Of a DNA stretch of 41,762 nt, positions 35,945-41,762 are shown piece after piece (position 1 is the first letter of the stretch; every line of letters begins with the position of its first letter). Location of the stretch: the NCBI GenBank assembly GCA_030748495.1, contig JASMLX010000053.1:1-41762 (forward strand), in the 5' to 3' direction. This stretch comes from Candidatus Poribacteria bacterium (lineage in GTDB: Bacteria > Poribacteria > WGA-4E > UBA9662). Under the pieces are notes generated by a model, which ran no database searches, had not been told where the DNA came from, and saw only the letters and a list, made by a program, of their open reading frames with translations. The position numbers were made by a program, and so were the translations under genes.

Positions 35945-36443
35945 TACTGCCGGCTGTGATGCTCTTGAGCAATAATCATACTGTTGTTGATATATTTAAA
36001 TTGATCGCCTCTATCAATATGCTTGGCCTCTTCAAGTGTCTTTTTATTCACTTGCAGGTTCTAGCCTATAAATCCTGAAGCCTAACCCCAATGGTTGTTT
36101 TTCCTATATTGTACCCCCGCTCTTTCATCGCTTCAGCAAGATTTCTTACGCTTTTGCTGGTCCATTTTAATGAATTTTCCGGATCTCCTTTTGAGGTCGG
36201 GTCAACTAAATTATCCAGTGCTTCCAAAATACCAGCTTGTGTGACTTTATAAGACTTCCTTCCACCGTCTTTTTTCCTAATTCTACCAACATCTTTGACG
36301 GGGTTTTTAAGTTCCTTAATCCCTTTACAAATTGTAGTTGTAGACATACCAATTGCTTTCCAAACCCAGCGTAGAGCCACCATAGCCATAAGCACTTGCC
36401 TCTATTGCTGACCACAGTCTACGCTTTTTCGCTCAAACAATCT
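35945..36443 (-). pseudogene. ISAzo13-like transposase remnant interrupted by an IS5 element
   Basis: On the minus strand AKKRRLWSAIEASAYGYGG begins at the right edge. A frame change then gives TTTICKGIKELKNPVKDVGR, GGRKSYKVTQAGILEALDNL, and DPENSLKWTSKSVRNLAEAM. A second break precedes LQVNKKTLEEAKHIDRGDQF. All are ISAzo13-family N-terminal segments in order. The rightmost end stops at the TTA target repeat of the IS5 element at 36447, so that element seems to have landed inside this gene. The catalytic C-terminal part is missing. Confidence 0.65.
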
Positions 36444-36446
36444 TTA
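36444..36446. repeat. TTA target duplication, left copy
   Basis: Direct TTA flanks the IS5 element at 36444-36446 and 37355-37357, the kind of short target duplication expected for IS5 subgroups. Confidence 0.5.
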
Positions 36447-37354
36447 GAACTGATCCGTAAATAACTTGACACTTTGCCTCATTTGCCTTTCAATAGGTAC
36501 CATGTTCAACCAGATAGCATGAAGGCGATATGGCCAAAGTGAAGTCATGACAAGTCTCAGATTGATTCTGGCCAAAAGTTAAGCCATTAATCCCGTCACC
36601 TCAGCCAGATCCAAACAAGCAATATCTACTCAAAGCCGGTGGAGAGAGAAAGCCGATGCCAGCATGCAAAATATTGGCAGGGATCGTTTATCTATTGCCT
36701 ACGGGCTACCAATGGAAAGCCCTGCCAAAGGAGGGTTTGGCAAGTTCGAGTGCGATTCACACTCATCTCCTTCGCGGGGCGGAAAGTGGTTTTTTGGTTA
36801 CTCTTTGGCCGGCTGGACTGGCTGAATATGATGAAATGGAAGGTATCTCCTGGAAATGGCCAAGTATCGACGGAGCCATTGTCAAAGCTGCCCTGGCTCC
36901 AGAAACAGTAGATCCGAATCCAACCGATAGGGGAAAAAAAGGAAGCCGGCCAAATTTGTTAGTCGACGGCCGTGGAGTCGCCTTGTCATTGGTCGTAAGC
37001 GGAGCAAATCGGTCGGATGTTACCTAACTGGAAATCGTCATTGAACGACCGGATGATATTGAACCGCAGCGATGTGCCGATAAAGGTTACGACGGGGATC
37101 CGGCTTGACGGATAATCATCTCCAAAGGCTAGACTCCTCAAGTGAAATCAAGGGGGGAGGAAATTGATACCAAAAAAAGAAGCCGGGTTACAAATCGAGA
37201 AGATGGGTGGTCGAAGTTAGTCATTACTGGTTTAACCGGTTCAGGAAAATCCTGGTCGGCCATGAAAAACTCAACATAACTTACCTGTCATTGCGACACC
37301 TGGCAGCAGCTATAACTACATACCGCAAAGCAGGATTTATTTACGGATAGGTTC
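36447..37354 (+). mobile_element. IS5-family insertion sequence, inactivated
   Basis: 908 bases with imperfect 17-base terminal inverted repeats: GAACTGATCCGTAAATA on the left, GAACCTATCCGTAAATA as the complement on the right (15/17). TTA duplications flank it. It carries a transposase with nonsense mutations. Left-end sequence begins at the TTA within the ISAzo13-like relic. Confidence 0.75.
36588..37350 (+). pseudogene. IS5-family (IS427-like) transposase with nonsense mutations
   Basis: Reads KPLIPSPQPDPNKQYLLKAG, GYQWKALPKEGLASSSA, GLAEYDEMEGISWKWPSIDG, NPTDRGKKGSRPNLLVDGRG and LVVSGANRSDVT, the standard segments around the first catalytic Asp and the DGRG motif. A TAA at 37024-37026 replaces the expected Gln, a TGA near 37107 follows, and a frame change precedes the final WVVEVSHYWFNRFRKIL with stop at 37348-37350. 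The tail is otherwise normal. No clear start codon is visible at the left. Confidence 0.78.
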
Positions 37355-37372
37355 TTAGAGCCTATCCGTAAA
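37340..37372. repeat. facing inverted ends of two abutting IS5 elements
   Basis: TTTACGGATAGG (37340-37351) and CCTATCCGTAAA (37361-37372) are perfect complements separated by 9 bases that include the TTA duplication. The first is the right end of the element at 36447 and the second the left end of the next element. Confidence 0.7.
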
Positions 37373-37701
37373 CCTGATTTTGTGAGATAATATCCATTGC
37401 AGTCTATCCAAGAAATGGAGGGCAAACAATGGCAAATAAGGATGTAAATACAGATGTAAATGAGTCAGACAAAATACCAGATGTGCTTTGGGCAGAGATA
37501 GAGCCATTACGGCCACCAGAGAAGGCCAAACCCAAAGCTGGTTGTCCACGGATGAGCACCCGGAAAGCAATGGATGCCAGATTCTACATACTAGGCACTG
37601 GTTGTCAGTGGAAAGCACTTCCACATGGCTTGGGTGCGCTAAGCACAGTTCATGATCGCTTTCAGATTTCTACAGGAGTTCTGCTGGTGGTGGGACGCTA
37701 A
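37358..37701 (+). mobile_element. truncated second IS5-family element, 5' part only
   Basis: Begins at GAGCCTATCCGTAAACC, related to the neighbouring element's ends. A transposase starts at ATG 37429 with GGAGG nine bases upstream and reads PDVLWAEIEPLRPPEKAKPK, GCPRMSTRKAMDARFYI and GCQWKALPHGLG, the DUF4096 N-terminal region. It then runs into unrelated codons and stops at 37701; no right end is found. It is a different IS5 subtype from the previous one. Confidence 0.7.
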
Positions 37702-37726
37702 CGACCGGTATCTGTTCGTCGTTATC

Positions 37727-38503
37727 TCACTTTTTCAATTCCGCCCAGATAACAGTTAATTTGCCTATTTGATCCACAGATAACAGCAATTGGAGTCCGG
37801 ACCTCATGACTGATTGAATTTCTTTCTCGCCCAATACCCGATTCCACATCGCCACATCATCCAGGATTCCGTTCCAGGCAAAATTTCGACCTGCATTCAG
37901 TTCGCCAACCCACACCGGCGAGTTGTTGTCTTTTAAAACCTCTTTCTCGGGATGATTGGTTTCCGCTTCCGCTGCTCCGTTGATATAGAGTTTGGCTTTA
38001 CCACCTCCTTCAAAAGTGTAGGCCACATGATACCATTTTCCATCTTCCAGCACTGTGGTAGAGATTATTTCGCCTTTGCTGTTGACACGGGCGTACATCT
38101 TCTCGCCGGTCCAACTAAACAGGTTATAGCAATCGCCATTCTGGTGGGCAATCCGCTTGGAGACAATCGACATGCCGTCGGCGCCTTTGATCCCATTGGG
38201 CTTGGCCCAAGCGGCAATGGTCAGCGCTTTCATCCCGGAAAGTTTTGCTGCCGATGGTATTTCTACCACATTGGCCCCTTTTCCGTTGAAACGCAGTGCC
38301 TTACCGAACTTACCTTTGACATGCTCCAATTTACCGTTTTTCTTGGGTTTGGCTGGTTTGTCAGAATGGTCAACCGGATTGCCCGCTTCCTCGAAAGGAA
38401 GATATAGAACCAGGCCTTGATTAATCTCCGCCGCTGGAGTCGTTAGACCCGTAAATCCAAGGTTGAGAATAGTGAAGAGGACTAAAAATAAAAACTGTTT
38501 CAT
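37727..38503 (-). CDS. secreted LamG-domain protein
   Basis: 258 residues. A signal peptide (KQFLFLVLFTILNLGF, cleavage after PAA) is followed by a LamG/Laminin_G_3 jelly roll: LVLYLPFEEAGNPV opens it, GKFGKALRFNGKGANVVEIP, ALTIAAWAKPNG, and WYHVAYTFEGGGKAKLYING follow, and GILDDVAMWNRVLGEKEI closes it. Such domains bind glycans and are expanded in Poribacteria. The tail LLLSVDQIGKLTVIWAELKK resembles those of the ConA-like protein and beta-propeller. No complex ribosome site beyond GGAG near the ATG. Confidence 0.88.
   Translation of the reverse strand: MKQFLFLVLFTILNLGFTGLTTPAAEINQGLVLYLPFEEAGNPVDHSDKPAKPKKNGKLEHVKGKFGKALRFNGKGANVVEIPSAAKLSGMKALTIAAWAKPNGIKGADGMSIVSKRIAHQNGDCYNLFSWTGEKMYARVNSKGEIISTTVLEDGKWYHVAYTFEGGGKAKLYINGAAEAETNHPEKEVLKDNNSPVWVGELNAGRNFAWNGILDDVAMWNRVLGEKEIQSVMRSGLQLLLSVDQIGKLTVIWAELKK
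37730..37783 (-). other. C-terminal W-A-E-L-K-K tail of the LamG protein
   Basis: The final residues LSVDQIGKLTVIWAELKK match the ConA-like tail at V, D, L, W, A and KK over 17 aligned positions. Confidence 0.6.
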
Positions 38504-39018
38504 GTGTAACTCCTGATATATTGCGTCTTTCTCTTAAACATGGAAGAAGGATTAACTCGTAAACAATTACCCTTTTGGCACAATGGCGCCCTGTGGCATA
38601 AGCAGTTTGTGCAACGCTATCTGAAATTTGACTCGACGTCGCTCCATACTTTCAGCGTAGCATAAGGTAGCTATAGAATCAAATGAAATCAACCACATTA
38701 TTATGTCAGTCTTTCTATCATCGAGGCAGCATCATCAACCCTCCCTTTCAGGTTTCACCAAAATGACCAACACGCTAGGCTTTCAAGAGACGATCGTCTT
38801 CAGTTGAAATTTGCCGAATTTGCTGCTGACGTGCTCTCAAAGAACAGCATTACAGAACTAAAAATAACGTAAGCGTCAAGAATAGGGTGCGAAAATGACC
38901 GAATTTACTGTTATTAGTCGCTACTTCAATCCGGTTTAGGTCAAGCTAGTAAGAAAGAGGATTTTTAGAGTCTTGTTGGATGGGATAGACAACCGGTGAA
39001 AGTATGCTGGCTACTTTT
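38504..39018. other. intergenic stretch of about 515 bases
   Basis: No gene, RNA or insertion-sequence fragment that I can recognise on either strand. It separates the LamG gene from the porin on the same strand. Confidence 0.4.
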
Positions 39019-40101
39019 TCAGAACCACAAACTCCACATCAGGAGCGCTTGGTTGGGCTGATTAAAATTGGCCCAATAGAAAAAATCCAGTGCAGCTAAA
39101 GGGAAAGGTTTGTAGCGTAAGGTAAAGGCCAATCGCTGTTGGTCTTCTACGGATAGCACTCTACGCTGTTGGGCCGACAGGAATAGATTTTCATATCGAC
39201 CTGCCAGAGAAAATTTGGGAGTGAGTCTGTACTCGGTTGTGCAATATAGGCCACGAGATATGATCGTTGACCTCTCATGCTCAACATCAATTTCGGCTTC
39301 AAAAAACGTTTTCTTAGAGAGGGCGAAAGAAAAAAAGAACGCTGTTAAAATGGTCGGATCTGTCCGTAACTGACGCTTTAACCCTGAAGCCCCAAATTTC
39401 AGCCGCCAAATTTTGAACGCTAGATGACCGGCAACCCCTTTATCACCATCGCGATCGTAAGGTTTGTCATCCGCATTACCATTCGTTACGGTCAGCGCAT
39501 ACTCAGTGAACGAGTTGGTGCCGCTGACCGTCATGCCAATTTCTCGAACGTTTGATCCTAACTGATAATGTTCCCGAATTAGAATGTTATGGTCTCTCTG
39601 CGGTCTACCAAAAGGCAGTTTAAACTGACCCACACGGATGGTCAGCAAAGGCAGAATCTCAACCTGTCCGTAGGCATCGAGAGGCCGGCCCAGATTGTAG
39701 GAGAGTTTGGCTGTTGCATTTTTTGTTGGTTGAGCGATGACAGCCAACTCACTTTTCATCACGAAAAAGGTATTGTTAACCTCTGCATCTTGGTCAAGTA
39801 AGTAGGCCGTCCGGATGTTACCCGAAATGGTAAGCGGTTTGGTTTCTTCCGCCGTAATTTCTGTTTCTCCACCGTCCGTTTTATGTGGGTTTTCCAAGTT
39901 GAAATCAGCGGGGAACATAAAGTCATACTCCTCAAAGATTTGACCAATCTTATTTCTAGCCCCTCCCCCTTCTGGATCAACATGGCAAAACACACAGGGT
40001 TTGCCGACCTGGTCGGCAAATTCATCGGAAGCGAGGGCACGGCTCGATACAGCCAGAAATATAGCTGCAACGAGAATGGCGACTTTTGAATAAGATCTCA
40101 T
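39019..40101 (-). CDS. porin-like outer-membrane protein with one N-terminal c-type heme motif
   Basis: 360 residues. A signal peptide (KVAILVAAIFLAVSS, cleavage after ALA) is followed by a single CxxCH, VGKPCVFCHVDPEGGG (Cys36, Cys39, His40), the heme-attachment pattern seen before barrel domains in some electron-transfer porins. From about residue 90 the sequence shows alternating strands such as LTIRVGQFKLPFGRP and EYALTVTNGNADD, typical of an OprP/phosphate-selective porin-like barrel. The last residue is Phe (MWSLWF), the expected outer-membrane insertion signal. It may pass electrons or small solutes. Neighbours are the relic Rieske and c-type heme genes, suggesting one electron-transfer locus. 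Confidence 0.8.
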   Translation of the reverse strand: MRSYSKVAILVAAIFLAVSSRALASDEFADQVGKPCVFCHVDPEGGGARNKIGQIFEEYDFMFPADFNLENPHKTDGGETEITAEETKPLTISGNIRTAYLLDQDAEVNNTFFVMKSELAVIAQPTKNATAKLSYNLGRPLDAYGQVEILPLLTIRVGQFKLPFGRPQRDHNILIREHYQLGSNVREIGMTVSGTNSFTEYALTVTNGNADDKPYDRDGDKGVAGHLAFKIWRLKFGASGLKRQLRTDPTILTAFFFSFALSKKTFFEAEIDVEHERSTIISRGLYCTTEYRLTPKFSLAGRYENLFLSAQQRRVLSVEDQQRLAFTLRYKPFPLAALDFFYWANFNQPNQALLMWSLWF

Positions 40102-40268
40102 CGGTAGATTCTATGTAGCTGGAGGTGGTTCTACTTCTTCTCAAGTCCAAGCCGGCTGATTTTTGTCCATACTGGGAACTATATAGGTCTGGCCTGGCGA
40201 AGGGGAGGTCTATAAGGTCAAAGGCAAATGGGAACCAACGGTTCCCTGACAGATCACGACGACCCTGG

Positions 40269-40311
40269 GCGTTAATTAATCGAAGGGATCTAACCGATTA
40301 TTAATTAACGC
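40269..40311. repeat. 12-bp inverted repeat with a 19-base loop
   Basis: GCGTTAATTAAT (40269-40280) and ATTAATTAACGC (40300-40311) are perfect complements. It lies just downstream of the Rieske relic on the minus strand. No T-run follows, so it is more likely a site or a weak hairpin than a strong terminator. Confidence 0.5.
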
Positions 40312-40325
40312 TGGAGGAACATCAA

Positions 40326-40857
40326 CTACACAAAAAAGAGGCGATTCCCTTGTATCTGGGTCTCAAAGGTTCGCAATGGCTTTTTGGCATTACCACGACC
40401 CTCCTTTACGCTTCCATCCAAATTGAATACCGATTGGTGACAAGGGCAATTGAGTGTCTTTTTCTGAAACTTGAGGATGCACCCTTCATGAGTGCATCCT
40501 CAAGTTTCGTGCTGTTACCGTTTCATCGTCCTCTCGAATCAAGAGAACGTAGTCGTCTGCGTCTTTGATACTCAGTTAGGTTAAAACCTTTGGCTCTTTG
40601 ACCTGCTGGCTTCCCCCTTTTTCTTTAAACTCGGCTTAATTTGGACAAAAATATCCGATGGACGTTTAGTTTCTAACAGGATTTCTTCAACTGGTGTATT
40701 GTCTGTCTTGGCTGGCTTAGTAATCGCACTTGTCTCTTCCTCTTCAACGGAGCCGCAAGCCACTATTAGATGATAAAACCGTCCCTCCGGCAATAGCCTG
40801 AGAGGTCTGATGTAAAAAGCAGCGGCGGTCAACTTTATCTTTCTTGTAATCTTTCAT
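40326..40857 (-). pseudogene. Tat-exported Rieske [2Fe-2S] protein gene with several disruptions
   Basis: AAAGGAG precedes the ATG at 40857. A twin-arginine signal (KVDRRCFLHQTSQAIAGGTV) is read, then the frame shifts near 40768-40774 into IVACGSVEEEE. A second shift lies at the A5G5 run (plus-strand 40613-40622), giving GGSQQVKEPKVLT. A TAA (40578-40576) precedes LSIKDADDYVLLIREDDETV. Box I CTHEGC and box II CPCHQSVFNLDGSV are both readable in one further frame up to TAG 40328-40326, with 13 residues between the His of box I and the Cys of box II. The 177-codon span is the expected length. It would have been a quinol-oxidase-type Rieske protein. Confidence 0.8.
40466..40508. repeat. perfect 17-bp inverted repeat across Rieske box I
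   Basis: Arms at 40466-40482 and 40492-40508, with a 9-base loop. On the minus strand, the 3' arm carries the second Cys of box I and following codons. The 5' arm replaces the codons before box I. It has no T-run and does not look like a terminator. Confidence 0.85.
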
Positions 40858-40935
40858 GAAAAACTCCTTTGGTTGTTGTCAAAATGTTCACTGAGAAACC
40901 GTATATGCCTCCAATGAATCGGGACTACTGTTTCT

Positions 40936-41413
40936 TCAGTTGATAGTAATTCGATCTTGTCCTTTATGACAGTTATTGGCATGAACCATCCGTGACAACT
41001 TGAGGTGTTTTACGGCTTTCATTCTCGCTGGTGACTGAAACCCATAATCCGGCTTCCCAATCCACTGGTGTTGTCGTATAGAAGTTTCCCTTCCCATCGA
41101 CTTCAATTCTTTCAACCGGTTGTTCCATCTTCTCAGTGTGATAGATTTTAACCGTTACATTTGTATAGACACGCGTTTGGTCCGGTTTATAAACAGTACC
41201 TGCAGTGGTAAAGTTTCCCTCACCTGACCCGTCGCTCCGGTGACAGCCCAGACAATTCTGGCCTGCGTTGTGGCTTTCATTATCACGATGCCAACTGATC
41301 ATAACTTCGTCTTCCTCGTCCTCAAGGTCCGCGCAACTTGAAAAGACAGTTGTCACTAGTAACCACATAGCTAGAAAGAACTAGGCCTTTCTCTGAGTAC
41401 GGGCTATCGGCAC
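40936..41413 (-). pseudogene. c-type heme lipoprotein gene with an amber codon and a frameshift
   Basis: From GTG 41413 the frame would give a lipoprotein signal PIARTQRKA, TAG (41381-41383), FFLAMWLLVTTVFSSC. Without reading through the amber codon, the only start is ATG 41368, which leaves a short signal with no basic residue. The body has a first heme motif NCLGCH (Cys39, Cys42, His43 from ATG 41368) and FTTAGTVY. The frame ends at TAA 40973-40975. One base fewer at TAAC (40972-40975) would give CQxCHKGQDRITIN and a normal stop at 40936-40938, so a second heme motif is destroyed. Other residues look intact. Confidence 0.75.
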
Positions 41414-41762
41414 GTTTTTGGATCTTTTTGTAAATTTTGTAAAAGCAAACAGTTTTTTGCACTTCTGCGTGTTGTAGAAATAAGTAGGATACTATCATTG
41501 GCTCTTACTAACACTAGTTAGCGCAGATTCTATGCCAATAGAAAAAGGCAAATATTAGGTGGCAGGATCTGAAATTCGAACATTAGGCTAGATCTCATTT
41601 AAGAAATTGCACACAACTGTCCTCTTTTCATTTGATTTACTTTTCCGCAGTTCGCCTACTCATTCTAAAGTTGTGTCAACCAGCCGCTATCGGCAGTACC
41701 TGATCTTCAAAATCTGCCCTCCGATGGCGGTAAATATCACTGATTATGTTGCTAGGCTTGAG
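41414..41762. other. terminal stretch without a recognised gene
   Basis: I see no coding sequence, RNA or repeat in the last 349 bases; a gene crossing the window edge cannot be excluded. Confidence 0.35.

Noticed and set aside
38580..38640. Possible sigma-54 promoter (TGGC-rich stretch)
   Set aside because: The GG and GC elements are not spaced ten bases apart as required.
40466..40508. Inverted repeat as an intrinsic terminator or MITE
   Set aside because: No T-run on either strand, no target duplication, and one arm is plainly Rieske coding sequence.

Overview
The window looks like a chromosomal piece of an uncultured Gram-negative-type bacterium. It has SecDF, Tat and lipoprotein signals, a probable outer-membrane porin, and secreted proteins with LamG/ConA-like folds, dockerin repeats and a FlgD/type-A-sorting-like C-terminus. 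It also has many Gfo/Idh/MocA oxidoreductases, a phytanoyl-CoA-dioxygenase relic and a ceramidase-like protein. That mix is typical of Candidatus Poribacteria and relatives. This assignment is inferred from gene content; no rRNA is present.

Layout. 0-6.8 kb: a transaldolase-like aldolase (+), then minus-strand moaB, a ceramidase-like protein coupled to a Gfo/Idh/MocA oxidoreductase, a metal-dependent asparaginase II, and a second oxidoreductase broken by a frameshift. 6.9-9.8 kb is a gene graveyard with relics of a phytanoyl-CoA dioxygenase, a DDE transposase, an IS30 transposase and an IS1-like zinc-ribbon transposase. 9.9-11.7 kb: an ECF sigma / zinc-finger anti-sigma / Spy-like operon. 11.8-11.9 kb: tRNA-Phe and tRNA-Thr. 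12.1-16.4 kb: an operon of a secreted protein, an FtsX/MacB-like permease, a LolD-like ATPase and a secreted envelope protein, closed by a 16-bp-stem terminator. 16.5-24.1 kb (-): a secreted ConA-like protein, a cyclase, an NtrC-type regulator with its histidine kinase, a SPOR membrane protein, secF, secD and tRNA-Arg. 24.1-26.1 kb (-): apt and a second NtrC-type regulator.

26.2-27.8 kb holds a cobalamin riboswitch with its own terminator, driving a secreted YVTN beta-propeller that resembles BtuG-type corrinoid-binding proteins. 27.85-33.25 kb has a near-consensus promoter, a structured leader and a 1753-residue surface protein (ConA-like, five leucine-rich-repeat modules, Big-like, dockerin, FlgD-like). 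33.3-35.2 kb: an intact oxidoreductase and a broken short-chain dehydrogenase. 35.3-37.7 kb: a second insertion-sequence cluster (IS4-like, ISAzo13-like, and two abutting IS5 relics with TTA target duplication). 37.7-41.4 kb (-): a LamG protein, a heme-motif porin, a Rieske protein broken at several points, and a c-type heme lipoprotein with an amber codon and a frameshift.

Two points stand out. First, three secreted proteins of different fold (beta-propeller, LamG, ConA-like) end in a similar tail: V, then L or a similar residue, W, A/G, an I/L and one or two basic residues. It may be an undescribed C-terminal sorting signal. Second, decay is concentrated at 5.6-9.8 kb and 34.5-41.4 kb while 9.9-34.4 kb is intact, which points to real gene loss around insertion sequences more than to uniform sequencing error. 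In the Rieske gene a perfect 17-bp inverted repeat sits across cluster-binding box I and looks like a template-switch mutation.
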